Shown: positions 47,632 through 60,424, counted from the first letter of the stretch. The stretch: 64,000 nt of DNA from Candidatus Nitrotoga fabula (GCF_905221025.1 NZ_CAJNBL010000041.1:84793-148792), one strand, 5' to 3'. A program made the numbers and translations. The notes: a model not told the origin generated them from the sequence alone.

Positions 47632-48498
47632 ATGCAAGATAACCATGCTATCCGAAGACAGTTTTCCACCCCAGTGAATGCAGATGCTTTCAAGGTCGCT
47701 GCTGTGCAGATGGTATCGGGCCCCAGCGTTCCTGATAACCTGAATGAAGCACGCCGTCTGATTAAAACAGCTGTAGATCACGGGGCAGGTCTGGTTGTAT
47801 TGCCGGAATATTTTCCCATTATGGGTCTGAACGATGCAGACAAGCTGGCGATATCCGAGCAACCTGGAAAGGGAGTCATTCAGGAGTTTCTGGGGGAAAT
47901 GGCGCATACTTATAAAATCTGGCTGGTTGGCGGCACCATTCCCATGGTGGCAGATTCACCGGGTAAAATGCGCAATGCCTGTCTGGTTTTTGATGAAAGA
48001 GGCAAACAGGTGGCTCGCTATGACAAAATGCATCTGTTTAACCTTGATCTCGGCAAGGAGCAATACCATGAGGGGCGCACCATCGAACCTGGTGACCGGG
48101 TTGTGGTGGTAGACAGTCCATTCGGCAGGCTGGGTCTGGCAATCTGCTACGATCTGCGTTTCCCGGAAATTTTCCGGGCGATGCAAGATGTCGATATCAT
48201 TGCACTTCCTTCTGCTTTTACTGAAACTACTGGAAAAGCACACTGGGAAGTCCTGGTGCGCGCGCGTGCCATCGAGAATCTGGCATATGTTGTTGCTGCG
48301 GGGCAAGGAGGATTTCACATCAACGGTCGTGAAACACACGGGAATAGCATGATCGTCGATCCCTGGGGCAAAATACTGGATCGTTTGCCCCACGGTTCAG
48401 GCGTGGTGGTTGAGGAAGTGAATCCGGCTTACCGCGCAAGTCTGCGTGCCAGTTTGCCCGCACTGTCTCATCGCAAGTTTGCTCCGTACCTGATCTGA
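47632..48498 (+). CDS. Carbon-nitrogen hydrolase (nitrilase superfamily, Nit1-like)
   Basis: The 288-residue protein has the catalytic triad of the nitrilase superfamily: Glu in VVLPEYFPIMG near 60, Lys in YDKMHLFNLDLG near 129, and Cys in LAICYDLRFPE near 167. The DLRFPEIFRAM and SAFTETTGKAHWEVLVRARAIENL context fits the Nit/deaminated-glutathione amidase group, which hydrolyses a damaged glutathione derivative. ATG 47632 was chosen because a longer frame from 47524 lies within the end of the previous gene. It sits 22 bp after the YhdP-like gene and before tldD. Confidence 0.9.
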   Translation: MQDNHAIRRQFSTPVNADAFKVAAVQMVSGPSVPDNLNEARRLIKTAVDHGAGLVVLPEYFPIMGLNDADKLAISEQPGKGVIQEFLGEMAHTYKIWLVGGTIPMVADSPGKMRNACLVFDERGKQVARYDKMHLFNLDLGKEQYHEGRTIEPGDRVVVVDSPFGRLGLAICYDLRFPEIFRAMQDVDIIALPSAFTETTGKAHWEVLVRARAIENLAYVVAAGQGGFHINGRETHGNSMIVDPWGKILDRLPHGSGVVVEEVNPAYRASLRASLPALSHRKFAPYLI

Positions 48499-48665
48499 AA
48501 ACCGCCCGTCGTATTTTTTCCGGATGAGGCAAGGAACAATAACGCGCAAGATACGTCCTATTGGCGGTCTGGATCGGATATCAAGACAGAATCGGATACC
48601 GTCTGGAGTTTCTGGACAGGCAGGATTTTTCATAAACAATTTATTACATGTATATAGGTTTGACC

Positions 48666-50111
48666 ATGCAAAATAATGATACGGTTTTTTCTCTTGCACA
48701 GCAGACCCTGCTTGCGCCAAATGCTCTTGAACCCGGCCAGCTGGAGCAGATTTTTGCCAAGATGCGGACGCACCAGGTGGATTATTCCGATCTGTATTTT
48801 CAATACGGACGTTCCGAAAGCTGGTCATTGGAGGAGGGCATTGTCAAATCAGGCAGCTTCAACATCGATCAGGGCGTAGGCGTGCGGGTGGTGAGCGGTG
48901 AAAAAACCGCATTTGCCTACTCGGATGACATCAGTATTTCTGCCCTGGAAAGCGCTGCAAAGACCACTCGGGCAATTGCGCGGCAAGGTGGGATGCAAAT
49001 CGCGCCGCTGACGCGCGCGAACAGAAACCGTAGCCTGTATCTCCCACATGATCCGATTGCCAGCTTGAAGGATGCAGACAAGGTCGGAATGCTTGAGCGC
49101 GTGGAACGCTATGCGCGCGCGATAGATCCGCGTGTCACCCAGGTCATAGCCGGATTGGCGGGGGAATATGAAGTGGTGCTGGTGGCACGCAGCGATGGCC
49201 TGCTGAATGCCGATATCCGTCCCTTGGTGCGCCTTTCCCTACAGGTCATAGTGGAAAGCAATGGCAAAAGAGAACAGGGTTCATCCGGCGGGGGGGGGCG
49301 CTTTGACTATTCTTATTTCACCGATGAAGTGTTATCCGGGTATGCCGCCAAGGCTGTGCACCAGGCAGTAACCAACCTGGATGCCCGCCCTGCGCCTGCC
49401 GGGAACATGACGGTAGTCCTGGGCCCAGGCTGGCCTGGCGTTTTGCTGCATGAAGCTGTAGGGCATGGCCTGGAAGGAGATTTCAACCGCAAGGGCAGCT
49501 CCGCCTTTTCCGGCCGCATCGGCGAACAGGTGGCTGCCAGCGGTGTGACGGTCGTGGACGATGGTACGGTTGCCAACCGGCGTGGTTCATTGCAAATGGA
49601 TGACGAAGGCAATCCAACACAGTGCACGGTTCTGATTGAGAATGGCATTCTGCGGGGATACCTTCAGGACAGCCTGAATGCCCGCCTGATGAACGTGCCT
49701 GTCACAGGAAATGCACGGAGGGAGTCTTTCGCGCATTTGCCGATGCCGCGCATGACGAACACTTACATGCTGAATGGTGACAAGGACCCGCAGGAGATAA
49801 TTGCCTCGGTCAAACGCGGTTTATATGCTACCAATTTCGGTGGAGGACAGGTGGATATTACCAGCGGCAAGTTCGTATTTTCCACGGCGGAGGCCTATAT
49901 GATCGAAGATGGGAAAATCACCTATCCGGTAAAAGGCGCAACCTTGATAGGCAATGGCCCCGATGTGCTGACCCGAATATCCATGATAGGCAACGACATG
50001 GCGCTAGATCCAGGCGTTGGGGTTTGCGGCAAGGAAGGTCAGAGTGTCCCTGTAGGGGTAGGCCAGCCAACTCTGAAAATCGATGGCCTGACAGTAGGAG
50101 GGACTGCGTAA
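48666..50111 (+). CDS. tldD: Metalloprotease TldD
   Basis: TldD pairs with TldE/PmbA in a cytoplasmic zinc protease that processes small peptides and modified peptides. The 481-residue protein shows the zinc motif [19 protein letters not shown] near 260 and the strongly conserved [20 protein letters not shown] near 40. [20 protein letters not shown] and the ending [17 protein letters not shown] complete the pattern. A run of nine G at 49290-49298 encodes Gly residues near 210 and could slip. ATG 48666 and an ATG at 48648 are both possible. No pmbA lies next to it. Confidence 0.94.
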   Translation: MQNNDTVFSLAQQTLLAPNALEPGQLEQIFAKMRTHQVDYSDLYFQYGRSESWSLEEGIVKSGSFNIDQGVGVRVVSGEKTAFAYSDDISISALESAAKTTRAIARQGGMQIAPLTRANRNRSLYLPHDPIASLKDADKVGMLERVERYARAIDPRVTQVIAGLAGEYEVVLVARSDGLLNADIRPLVRLSLQVIVESNGKREQGSSGGGGRFDYSYFTDEVLSGYAAKAVHQAVTNLDARPAPAGNMTVVLGPGWPGVLLHEAVGHGLEGDFNRKGSSAFSGRIGEQVAASGVTVVDDGTVANRRGSLQMDDEGNPTQCTVLIENGILRGYLQDSLNARLMNVPVTGNARRESFAHLPMPRMTNTYMLNGDKDPQEIIASVKRGLYATNFGGGQVDITSGKFVFSTAEAYMIEDGKITYPVKGATLIGNGPDVLTRISMIGNDMALDPGVGVCGKEGQSVPVGVGQPTLKIDGLTVGGTA

Positions 50112-50430
50112 GCGCTACGTGCAAGCGTGATGCGTGAATCCCGGAAATGGTCCATGAGCATCATGCTGTGATTTCCAGGATGGATTGTTTGAAAGAGCAG
50201 CAGGGTTTGCAGCTGCGTTTTGTTCGGCATTCCCGGGCACAGGCCGCAACTATCGTGTAATTGGATTTTTTTGTTTCAATCAGGATTTTTTGAGGTTTCA
50301 GAGCCGGAAGGAAAGAGAGTCTCATCAGAAGAATTGCTCGAGTCTGTCAAGCTGGTAGAATACGGGTATCAGAAGTGAAGTGAGAAACCGGGTTAACCAG
50401 TCAGAATTCTATAACTTGAGAGGAAAAGCA
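50112..50430. other. 319-bp region between tldD and hpf
   Basis: No gene with family features is present. The last 60 bases contain stop codons in all frames except the hpf frame, which is open from a GTG at 50380. It presumably holds the hpf promoter; I could not mark a -35/-10 pair with confidence. Confidence 0.4.
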
Positions 50431-50799
50431 GTGCAGATACCATTACAAATTACCATTCGCGATGTAGATCATTCCGATGCGCTGGAACAGAGAATCCGTG
50501 AAAAGGCCAGCAAGCTCGAAGATTTTTTTAAACAAATCATTTCCTGCCGGGTTGTGGTTGAAATGCCGCACAAGCATCATCATCAAGGCAAGCAGTTCGA
50601 TGTACGCATCGATATCGGGGTTCCTGGAAAAGAAATCGTGGTGAACCGTGATCACCACGAAGATGTGTATGTTGCTCTGCGCGACGCATTTGATGCGGCC
50701 AAACGTCAACTGGAAGACTATGTGCGGATCTCTCGTGGAGATGTCAAGAATCACGAGTTAAAGCGCACCGCAGAAAATACTGGTTCGGCAGAAGAGTAA
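50431..50799 (+). CDS. hpf: Ribosome hibernation promoting factor (short HPF / RaiA family)
   Basis: This 122-residue protein binds the 30S decoding region and holds ribosomes in an inactive state. It starts with GTG at 50431 behind a strong AGAGGAAA ribosome site; the upstream extension to 50380 is not conserved. Motifs are QITIRDVDHSDALEQRIREKASKLEDFF, CRVVVEMPHKHHHQGKQFDVRIDIG, and VNRDHHEDVYVALRDAFDAAKRQLEDY. In many relatives it follows rpoN; here it stands between tldD and a PEBP protein gene. Confidence 0.92.
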   Translation: MQIPLQITIRDVDHSDALEQRIREKASKLEDFFKQIISCRVVVEMPHKHHHQGKQFDVRIDIGVPGKEIVVNRDHHEDVYVALRDAFDAAKRQLEDYVRISRGDVKNHELKRTAENTGSAEE

Positions 50800-50950
50800 C
50801 AGAATACTGGCAGGAGATTTTTACTGTGCATTGTGGCTGTATCATGCGGTTCAGCCACAATTTTTAACCTCAACGGGGTTCCGGAATCCGTTCCGAAAAA
50901 AACCGGAGCGGTTTTTACCTGTGATTCATCACATGAGGAGTTCAACCATC

Positions 50951-51436
50951 ATGTCTCTGATCATCACATCCCCCTCCTTCCGTCATAACGGCAAGATTCC
51001 TGCCCGCCATACGTGCGATGGCTCCGGAACTTCTCCTGCACTCAGCTGGAGTGGTGTGTCGGAGGGAACAAAAAGCCTGGTTTTAATTGTGGATGACCCG
51101 GATGCTCCCGATCCGTCTGCTCCTGAAATGATATGGGTGCACTGGGTTCTTTACAATCTCCCCCCCGACATTACTGGCCTGCCGGAAGGCATCCATGCGG
51201 AAAACCTGCCAGCGGGTACTGTGCAGGGAATCAACGACTGGTCGCGTACCGGCTATGGAGGGCCGTGTCCGCCAGTCGGCAATCATCGTTATTTTCACAG
51301 AATTTACGCATTGAATACCGTATTACCGGATCGTAAAAATGTAACCAGGACCATGCTGATGGAAATGATGCAAGCTCATGTCATTGCACAGGCTGAACTG
51401 GTTGGGCTATATCAAAGGCAGGAACCGATCCGGTAA
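50951..51436 (+). CDS. YbhB/YbcL-type PEBP family protein
   Basis: The 161-residue protein belongs to the phosphatidylethanolamine-binding protein family (Raf kinase inhibitor-like). The ligand-binding segments are LVLIVDDPDAPDPSAPEMIWVHWVLYNLP near 40 and TGYGGPCPPVGNHRYFHRIYAL near 100. It has no signal peptide. ATG at 50951 is preceded by AGGAG at 50936, so it is preferred to upstream in-frame codons. Its cellular role is unknown. Confidence 0.88.
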   Translation: MSLIITSPSFRHNGKIPARHTCDGSGTSPALSWSGVSEGTKSLVLIVDDPDAPDPSAPEMIWVHWVLYNLPPDITGLPEGIHAENLPAGTVQGINDWSRTGYGGPCPPVGNHRYFHRIYALNTVLPDRKNVTRTMLMEMMQAHVIAQAELVGLYQRQEPIR

Positions 51437-51832
51437 ATGGAGCGCCCGGTGAATAGCCCGGGTGAGTTTGCAAAGGCTACCAAAAAAATCAGAACCTCCA
51501 CGGTAACCGCCACGAACCGGCATCCGGTGTAATTTTCGGGTGCAATTCTGTCTGAAATATTCAATACACAGATTCAAACAGGCGAACTTCTAAAATATCG
51601 GCTTAGGTGCAGGATTCCAATATCCCGCATATTCATTCCCAATATGCATGGCGGGGCAGGTTTTTACAGATAATTGTTCTGTTATGTGCGCTATCCAACA
51701 TACCTGAAATGAAAACCTGATATACTTTTTTCGCGTTGCAATCATACCGATTTCTGTTTCCCTCTTCTGCCGGCCGTTGTTTACGGATGCGCACGGGCCA
51801 GGTGAGGTGACCAAAATGAAAGGAACCGCGAC
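51437..51832. other. 396-bp region upstream of the tetraheme cytochrome gene
   Basis: No gene is supported on either strand. A long minus-strand frame that enters here comes from the antisense of the cytochrome gene. A GAAAGGAACC ribosome site lies just before the cytochrome start. Confidence 0.4.
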
Positions 51833-53344
51833 ATGAATATCAGAAAAAGAATGGCAATTGGGAGCGCGCTTATCGCCTTGGGCTGGTTGTCTTTGCCCGG
51901 ATTCTCGTCTGCAAGCGATCAGGTCGCCGCAAAAAAAATTCTTCAGCAGAATTGCGTCCAGTGCCACCGGCTGGAAGGCAAGCCAGACTCCCGTTTCAAT
52001 CTCAAGGCTCCAGATCTGATCTGGGCCGGCAGCAAGTATCAGCGCCCGTGGCTGATCCGATGGCTGACCGGCAAGGAAGCGCCGCTCTATTCCAAAGGCT
52101 ATCGATGGGATTTGAATCAAACTCCTGCCAAACATCCAGTTGTCAGTGAATCCGAAGCCAATGCGCTTGCCGATTATTTTGCCGCACACAACAAGGACGC
52201 ACGGGTTACCGTCGGTGCCTTTGATGTCACGAAACTGTCGCGATATGAAGCCGATTTTGGCGCAATGGCCTACAAGGCGCATGCCTGTCTTGGCTGTCAC
52301 ACCATCGAGGAAGACGGGAAATTGATCGGCGGACCGCAAAGCACGGCACTGCATGAGTCTGGAAAGCGCTATGACAAGGACTGGCTCTATCGCTTCGCAC
52401 TGAACCCGCAGGATTTCGTGCCGCATAGCGGCGAGTTTCTTGCAGATGCGACCGACCCGCAGGTTCGCGCGGTAATCGGATACCTGATGACGCAGGGCGT
52501 AAAAGACTTCCAGTATTATGAGCCCTGGACGAGCGCGGAATTTGACAAGGCCAGCGTCAGTCGCGGTAAGGTCCTGTACAAGGAATATTGCTCGCAGTGC
52601 CATGGGTTGACCGGGAAAGGGGACGGGCCGGCTGCATCCGGACTGGAACCCAAACCTGCAATCCACGCCAATATACCGTTCGACCAATTGCCAATGGAGT
52701 ACCTGTACAACGTGATCAATCATGGTGGACCTGCAGTAGGAAAATCGTCCAATATGCCCTACTGGAACCTGACCCTTGGCCAGCAAGGCGTAGCCGATGT
52801 AATCGCCTACCTCAAGGCGACCTTCAAGGGAGCACCGGAAAGCACGGCAGCTACCAGTGCCGCTTCTCCAGCCGCTGCTGCAGCTGCCAGCGTCCTGCCT
52901 GCCAAGGCAGCGGCCATTGCAGCCCCGATTGCTGCTGTCGCTGCTGCAATTTCTTCGTCGGGGGGGGGCGGCCAGTCGGATGCCTGCATACAGCCGCGCA
53001 AGACAGTCCGGGCTCCAGACAGTTTCATGGCCATGAAAAATCCGCTCCCTGCCTCTGCCGAAGTATTGCAGGCCGGAAAGGAGCTATTCCAGAAAACCGC
53101 CAAGCCTGCTGCCTGTGCCATGTGTCATGGTGACAAGGGGGATGGCAAGGGCATGATGGGGGCGGCACTGGTGCCACCGCCCAGGAACTTCACCTGCAAT
53201 GCCATGATGAAGGATATTCCGGATGGTCAGCTTTTTTGGATCATCAAGAAAGGCTCGCCCGGAACCGGCATGATGTCCTTCTCCGGATTGTCCGATGACA
53301 AGGTATGGCAGCTGATTCATTACATCCGTTCGCTGGCTCGCTAG
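51833..53344 (+). CDS. Multidomain tetraheme c-type cytochrome
   Basis: The 503-residue periplasmic protein has a signal peptide (GSALIALGWLSLPGFSSAS) and four CxxCH heme sites: CVQCH at 41-45, CLGCH at 152-156, CSQCH at 253-257 and CAMCH at 428-432. An Ala/Pro-rich linker (335-375) and a Gly run (377-380) separate the third and fourth domains. Met ligands such as those in GMMSFSGLSDD lie downstream of the last heme. It is probably four class I cytochrome domains in a chain, used for electron transfer in respiration. A 9-G tract at 52960-52968 encodes the Gly run. No oxidase genes adjoin it; a superoxide dismutase gene follows 24 bp later. Confidence 0.9.
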   Translation: MNIRKRMAIGSALIALGWLSLPGFSSASDQVAAKKILQQNCVQCHRLEGKPDSRFNLKAPDLIWAGSKYQRPWLIRWLTGKEAPLYSKGYRWDLNQTPAKHPVVSESEANALADYFAAHNKDARVTVGAFDVTKLSRYEADFGAMAYKAHACLGCHTIEEDGKLIGGPQSTALHESGKRYDKDWLYRFALNPQDFVPHSGEFLADATDPQVRAVIGYLMTQGVKDFQYYEPWTSAEFDKASVSRGKVLYKEYCSQCHGLTGKGDGPAASGLEPKPAIHANIPFDQLPMEYLYNVINHGGPAVGKSSNMPYWNLTLGQQGVADVIAYLKATFKGAPESTAATSAASPAAAAAASVLPAKAAAIAAPIAAVAAAISSSGGGGQSDACIQPRKTVRAPDSFMAMKNPLPASAEVLQAGKELFQKTAKPAACAMCHGDKGDGKGMMGAALVPPPRNFTCNAMMKDIPDGQLFWIIKKGSPGTGMMSFSGLSDDKVWQLIHYIRSLAR

Positions 53345-53367
53345 GAAGCTCATAAAAGGGGACTATC

Positions 53368-53976
53368 ATGAACAAGAGCAATTTGAAACAGGCAGTAAAG
53401 GCAGCTATGCTGATGGTGGCGGGCGTGTCTCTGCTGTCCGGGTGTGCTTCCGGTCATCATCAGGGAAAGCTGGAAAATGAACTGCATGCCGAGGCGGATA
53501 TTGCCGGACCGGGCATTACCGGTAAGGCCTATTTGTCCCAGGAATACGAAGGCCGCGTCAAAATCAGAATTACCCTACAGGGTATGCCTGACAGCAAGCT
53601 GACCCCCGGCCGACATGGGGTTCACTTCCACGAAACCGGGGCGTGCGGGCCGACATTCGCGGCTGCGAAAGGCCATTACGATGGCAACATTGATTCGCAA
53701 ATCAACCCGAAAGCGAATGTCGATCCCAGTCTTGGAAATCATCCCTATCACCTGGGCGACCTGCCGAACCTTGTGGTGGATGAGAACCGCAAGGGTACGC
53801 TATATGCCGTCAGCAGCAGTGTAACGCTGTCGCCCGGGCTGACGACCCTGTTTGACGCCGATGGGACCGCATTCATTATTCATGAGATTGAAGACCGGTT
53901 TCAGCCTGATCCGCCGACGAAAGATGGCCCCGGAGGAGCCAGGATCGCGTGCGGGGTGATTCAGAAGAAGACCTAA
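53368..53976 (+). CDS. sodC: Cu/Zn superoxide dismutase family lipoprotein
   Basis: The 202-residue protein has a lipoprotein signal (MLMVAGVSLLSGCAS, lipidated Cys near 26), so it is anchored in the envelope. Copper/zinc motifs are present: HGVHFHETGACGP near 82 and the metal-bridging region GHYDGN near 101. HPYHLGDLPNL lies near 125 and AFIIHEIEDRF near 168; the final GGARIACGVI holds the second Cys of the disulfide. It should dismutate superoxide in the periplasm. It starts 24 bp after the tetraheme cytochrome and is probably cotranscribed with it. Confidence 0.88.
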   Translation: MNKSNLKQAVKAAMLMVAGVSLLSGCASGHHQGKLENELHAEADIAGPGITGKAYLSQEYEGRVKIRITLQGMPDSKLTPGRHGVHFHETGACGPTFAAAKGHYDGNIDSQINPKANVDPSLGNHPYHLGDLPNLVVDENRKGTLYAVSSSVTLSPGLTTLFDADGTAFIIHEIEDRFQPDPPTKDGPGGARIACGVIQKKT

Positions 53977-53986
53977 CGCAAGGGAG

Positions 53987-54028
53987 AAAGGGGCCATCCT
54001 CGGTACTGATCGATGGCCCTTTATTTTT
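53987..54028 (+). terminator. Hairpin after sodC
   Basis: AAAGGG-GCCATC pairs with GATGGC-CCTTT across a loop of about 14 bases and is followed by ATTTTT. This is a normal rho-independent terminator shape closing the cytochrome-sodC unit. Confidence 0.7.
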
Positions 54029-54070
54029 CAGGAAAGAAACCGCAAAAAAGAATAACAAAGGAGAACAAGA

Positions 54071-54430
54071 ATGGCTACATTTATCGTTTCCGGCAGCCGG
54101 GGTACGGACGACCCGACCATGGCTACGCTGCCGTTCATGGCGGCAAAAGCCGCGAAAGAGCAGGGGCACGACGTGGTACTCTGGCTGTGGAACGAAGCCG
54201 TAACGCTTGCGCGCAATGGAACGGCGGAACATGTGCATGGCGTGAACCTGACCCCGATGAAAGATCTGCTGGCCGCGATACAACAGGCGGGAGTCCCCGT
54301 CTGGGTCTGTGGTGCCTGTGCCGTAGCGCGGCAGATCAATGCCGCGGATCTCGTAGCCGGCGCAACGATCAAAGGAATGCCCGATTATATCCGTGCGGTG
54401 GCGGAGCGCGATCGTAACGTGGTGTTCTGA
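54071..54430 (+). CDS. DsrE/DsrF-like family protein
   Basis: The 119-residue protein has the DsrE fold: SGSRGTDDPTMATLPFMAAKAAKEQG near the start, VVLWLWNEAV near 33, and the conserved Cys site VPVWVCGACAVARQI near 78. DsrE-type proteins carry sulfur as persulfide or act as small regulators. It lies between a terminator and katG (on the other strand), with a AAGGAGAAC ribosome site and ATG 54071. No dsr or tus genes are nearby, so a sulfur-relay role is unproven. Confidence 0.82.
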   Translation: MATFIVSGSRGTDDPTMATLPFMAAKAAKEQGHDVVLWLWNEAVTLARNGTAEHVHGVNLTPMKDLLAAIQQAGVPVWVCGACAVARQINAADLVAGATIKGMPDYIRAVAERDRNVVF

Positions 54431-54551
54431 TCATTGGTATATCCAATATCATTGTTCCATACGGACATAAGCCAACCACACGGATGATCCAAAAATCTTA
54501 AGGAATTTTGTTACCTCATTTGGATTGCTGGCATCGAACACGATCTGAACG

Positions 54552-57132
<2,581 letters not shown>

Positions 57133-57795
57133 ATGGAATTTAACCCGGACTGCCGTCTATGCCCGCGTCTTGCGCATTTTCTGGAAGCAGTGCGCCAGAC
57201 CCACCCTGAGTATTATGCCCATCCGGTGCCATCCTTTGGCGACGCAAAGGCGCCTCTGCTGATCGTGGGTCTGGCTCCCGGCATGCACGGTGCAAACCGC
57301 ACCGGGCGTCCTTTTACCGGGGATTTTGCCGGAAAACTGCTGTATTCCACCCTGTATCAATTCGGGTTTTCCAGTGATCCAGAACCATTGAATGAGGCAG
57401 GCCATGCCAATGCCGAACTGGTGTTGCGGGGATGCCGTGTTACTAATGCGGTGCGTTGCCTGCCACCACAGAACAAGCCGGAACCCGCTGAAGTGAGGCA
57501 ATGCAATCCGTATCTGGCGGATGAGCTGGCTGGCCTGCCTTCCCGGGCTGCCGTGCTGGCCCTGGGTTCGGTTGCCCATACGGCGATTTTGCGCGCGCTG
57601 GGGTTACAGCCCGGGATAGCCAGATTTTCCCATGGTGCGCACCATGCCTTGCCCAACGGTTTCATGTTGTATGACAGCTACCATTGCAGCCGTTACAATA
57701 CCCAGACCAGGCGCCTGAACGAGGCTATGTTTCATGCCGTTTTCAGTGAAATTACATTATATTTGAGCAGTCTTGGCTACAATCCCCGAGTTTGA
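57133..57795 (+). CDS. Uracil-DNA glycosylase, family 5 (UDGb type)
   Basis: The 220-residue protein begins [21 protein letters not shown], with the two first Cys of a Fe-S cluster. The active-site motif [19 protein letters not shown] near 49 has the GxAPGxHG pattern of family 5 (UDGb) glycosylases. Further Cys residues ([21 protein letters not shown] near 98) complete the cluster, and [15 protein letters not shown] near 185 matches motif 2. It removes uracil or hypoxanthine from DNA. It overlaps uvrC by 23 bases, so the two repair genes are coupled. Confidence 0.88.
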   Translation: MEFNPDCRLCPRLAHFLEAVRQTHPEYYAHPVPSFGDAKAPLLIVGLAPGMHGANRTGRPFTGDFAGKLLYSTLYQFGFSSDPEPLNEAGHANAELVLRGCRVTNAVRCLPPQNKPEPAEVRQCNPYLADELAGLPSRAAVLALGSVAHTAILRALGLQPGIARFSHGAHHALPNGFMLYDSYHCSRYNTQTRRLNEAMFHAVFSEITLYLSSLGYNPRV

Positions 57796-59584
57796 CGTCC
57801 GATCTTTCATCGCCGGTCTGCCGTTGCTGCCTGGTGTATACCGCATGCTCGACAGCCAGGGTCAGGTGTTATATGTTGGCAAGGCTGGCCAGCTTAAAAA
57901 GCGCGTCGCTTCCTATTTCCATAAAACCAATGTTTCGCCGCGCATCGCCTTGATGGTTTCGCATATTGCCCGCATCGAGGTCACGGTCACCCCTACCGAG
58001 GCAGAAGCGCTGCTGCTTGAAAACAACCTGATCAAGGCGCTGAAGCCCCGCTACAATATCCTGTTCCGGGATGACAAGTCTTATCCCTATATTGTGCTGA
58101 CCGGGCATGCTTTCCCGCGGCTCGTTTATCATCGCAGCCTGACAGCCAGACATCATCAGTATTTCGGACCCTATCCCAATTCCCATGCCGCCAGGGAAAG
58201 CATCCAGCTACTGCAAAGGATTTTTCGCATTCGCACATGTGAGGATATCTCGTTTTCCAACCGTACCCGTCCGTGCTTGCTGCACCAGATTCACCGCTGC
58301 ACCGCTCCATGCGTGGGCCTGATCAGCCAGCAGGACTATGCAGCCGATGTTCGAAACGCAATCCTTCTTTTGCAGGGCAAACAGGGTGAGGTGGAAGCGA
58401 AGCTGCGGCAGGCCATGGAGCAGGCGGCGGAAAAGCAGCATTACGAGCAGGCCGCCGCGCTGCGCGACCAGTTGCAGGCGCTGCATACCGTTCAGCAAAA
58501 GCAGTTTATGGAGAGTGGCCGAGCGACGGATGCTGACATTGTTGCCGTGGCGGAACTGAACGGGGCGCTATGCCTCAATGTGGCGATGGTGCGCGGAGGA
58601 AGGCATCTGGGGGACAAAAGCTATTTTCCGCAAAACGCAGCCGGACAGACCGCCCAGGAAGTGCTGCATGCCTTCCTGACACAGCATTATCTGGACCACC
58701 CTGTGCCTTCATTGATTTTGATCAGCATGCCGATTGCGGCGGGGGCGCTGGAAGAACTGCTAAGCGAACAGGCTGGCCACAGGGTGCAGATCCGGCATGG
58801 GTTAAGGGGCGAGCGCCGCAAGTGGCTCGAAATGGCAGAGAAAAATGCCTTGCTGGTGCTGGGCCAGCAGGCCGGACAGATGGCCGGGCAGCTCGCGCGG
58901 CTGGAAAAACTGCGCGAAGTGCTTGGGCTCCCGCAGCTTTCCCGCATCGAATGCTTCGATATCAGTCATACCATGGGGGAAGCAACGGTGGCATCTTGCG
59001 TGGTGTACGACAATATGGCGATGCGCTCTGCAGAATACCGCCGCTACAATATCACTGGCATTACCGGAGGGGATGATTATGCAGCCATGCGTCAGGCTCT
59101 GCTGCGTCGTTACCAGAAGTTGCACGCGGGAGAAGGCATGCGCCCCGACCTGATTCTGATCGATGGTGGTGAGGGTCAGCTGAACGTGGCGACTCAGGTG
59201 ATGGAACAGCTGGGATTGCAGGAAATCCCGCTGATGGGAGTTGCCAAGGGCGTAGAGCGCAAGCCCGGGATGGAGCAATTGTTGCTACCCCAGCAGGAAA
59301 AGCCGTTACAATTGCCGCCGGATAGCCCGGCGCTGCACCTGATCCAGCAGGTGCGTGACGAGGCACACCGTTTTGCCATTGGTGGACACCGTGCAAAGCG
59401 TGGCAAGGCGCGCACTACGTCTATGCTGGAGGAGATCAGCGGGGTAGGGGAGAGACGCCGGCGGAACCTGTTGGCCCGGTTCGGCGGATTACAGGGCGTC
59501 AGTCAGGCGAGCGTGGAGGAACTGGCGCAGGTGGACGGAATTAGTACGGCGCTGGCGAAAAAAATTTATCAACAATTGCACTGA
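57773..59584 (+). CDS. uvrC: Excinuclease ABC subunit C
   Basis: UvrC makes both incisions of nucleotide excision repair. The 603-residue protein has a GIY-YIG-type N-terminal nuclease ([25 protein letters not shown], residues 19-43) and a UVR domain ([18 protein letters not shown] near 215). An RNase H-like C-terminal nuclease ([22 protein letters not shown] near 395, [14 protein letters not shown] near 460) and tandem helix-hairpin-helix motifs near 575 follow. The start used here is TTG 57773, inside the end of the glycosylase gene; it gives the normal family N-terminus. pgsA follows two bases after the stop. Confidence 0.95.
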   Translation: MATIPEFDVRSFIAGLPLLPGVYRMLDSQGQVLYVGKAGQLKKRVASYFHKTNVSPRIALMVSHIARIEVTVTPTEAEALLLENNLIKALKPRYNILFRDDKSYPYIVLTGHAFPRLVYHRSLTARHHQYFGPYPNSHAARESIQLLQRIFRIRTCEDISFSNRTRPCLLHQIHRCTAPCVGLISQQDYAADVRNAILLLQGKQGEVEAKLRQAMEQAAEKQHYEQAAALRDQLQALHTVQQKQFMESGRATDADIVAVAELNGALCLNVAMVRGGRHLGDKSYFPQNAAGQTAQEVLHAFLTQHYLDHPVPSLILISMPIAAGALEELLSEQAGHRVQIRHGLRGERRKWLEMAEKNALLVLGQQAGQMAGQLARLEKLREVLGLPQLSRIECFDISHTMGEATVASCVVYDNMAMRSAEYRRYNITGITGGDDYAAMRQALLRRYQKLHAGEGMRPDLILIDGGEGQLNVATQVMEQLGLQEIPLMGVAKGVERKPGMEQLLLPQQEKPLQLPPDSPALHLIQQVRDEAHRFAIGGHRAKRGKARTTSMLEEISGVGERRRRNLLARFGGLQGVSQASVEELAQVDGISTALAKKIYQQLH

Positions 59585-59586
59585 TC

Positions 59587-60162
59587 ATGCCCTTCAATAT
59601 CCCCAATCTGCTGACCTGGTTCCGCATTATTCTAATTCCCGTGTTTCTTGCCGTGTTCTACCTGCCGGATGCGGTCCTTACGCTGCACCAGAAGCATCTG
59701 GTCAGCACGGTGATCTTTGCGCTGGCCGCCTTCACCGACTGGCTGGACGGCTACCTTGCGCGCGCGCTTGACCAGACTTCCGCATTCGGGGCGTTCCTGG
59801 ATCCGGTGGCCGACAAGCTGATGGTGGCTGCGGCACTGGTTGTTCTGGTCCAGCTTGGCTATGTGGACATGGTCATTGCATTTATCATCATCGGGCGAGA
59901 AATCGCGATTTCCGCCCTGCGGGAATGGATGGCGCAGGTCGGGGAAAGCAGGAGCACGGCGGTTTCCCTGCTGGGCAAGGCGAAAACCATGTTTCAGATG
60001 GTCGCCATCTTGCTACTGTTACTGCATGACTCGATTGCTGGCTTGCCATCTGCCTCGCTGGGCACGTTGCTGATCTACCTGGCTGCTTTTTTGACCTTGT
60101 GGTCCATGGTGTATTACCTGAGGCTCGCGTTACCGCAGATTACAGGCAAATCCTGTGAATAG
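59587..60162 (+). CDS. pgsA: CDP-diacylglycerol-glycerol-3-phosphate phosphatidyltransferase
   Basis: PgsA makes phosphatidylglycerophosphate, the committed step to phosphatidylglycerol, in the inner membrane. The 191-residue protein has four or more hydrophobic helices. The CDP-alcohol phosphatidyltransferase motif D-G-x2-A-R-x8-G-x3-D-x3-D is complete in DWLDGYLARALDQTSAFGAFLD at about 50-75. It begins two bases after uvrC, an order common in proteobacteria. Three tRNA genes follow behind their own promoter. Confidence 0.94.
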   Translation: MPFNIPNLLTWFRIILIPVFLAVFYLPDAVLTLHQKHLVSTVIFALAAFTDWLDGYLARALDQTSAFGAFLDPVADKLMVAAALVVLVQLGYVDMVIAFIIIGREIAISALREWMAQVGESRSTAVSLLGKAKTMFQMVAILLLLLHDSIAGLPSASLGTLLIYLAAFLTLWSMVYYLRLALPQITGKSCE

Positions 60163-60266
60163 GCCTTAAGTGAAACAGGTTTTTCCCGCTTCATGCCGTG
60201 GTTCCGTGCAAGATCGCGCTGAAAAGAAAAGGTGTGCAATTTTTGCGATAAACTGTCCGCGGCCAA

Positions 60267-60295
60267 TTGATTTTTTTTCTCACCAAGGGTATGAT
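60267..60295 (+). promoter_or_regulatory. Sigma-70-type promoter of the tRNA cluster
   Basis: TTGATT at 60267-60272 and TATGAT at 60290-60295 are separated by 17 bases, close to the consensus. Transcription would start near 60302, just before tRNA-Pro at 60306. Confidence 0.7.
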
Positions 60296-60305
60296 TCAAA
60301 TCTTT

Positions 60306-60382
60306 CGGGGTGTAGCGTAGCCTGGTAGCGCGCCTGCTTTGGGAGCAGGATGTCGGGAGTTCGAATCTCTCCACCCCGACCA
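60306..60382 (+). tRNA. tRNA-Pro (anticodon UGG)
   Basis: The 77-base cloverleaf has acceptor stem CGGGGTG/CACCCCG, the anticodon stem CCTGC/GCAGG with loop TTTGGGA (anticodon TGG), and the T-loop TTCGAAT. The 3' CCA is encoded. It is the first of three tRNAs behind one promoter. Confidence 0.96.
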
Positions 60383-60424
60383 GATATCCAAGAGGTACTG
60401 AGTCGAATGGCTCTTCAGGAAATT

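Noticed and set aside
51590..52786. 398-codon open frame on the minus strand
   Set aside because: It is the antisense of the tetraheme cytochrome, which has four CxxCH motifs and a signal peptide; the minus product has no family features.
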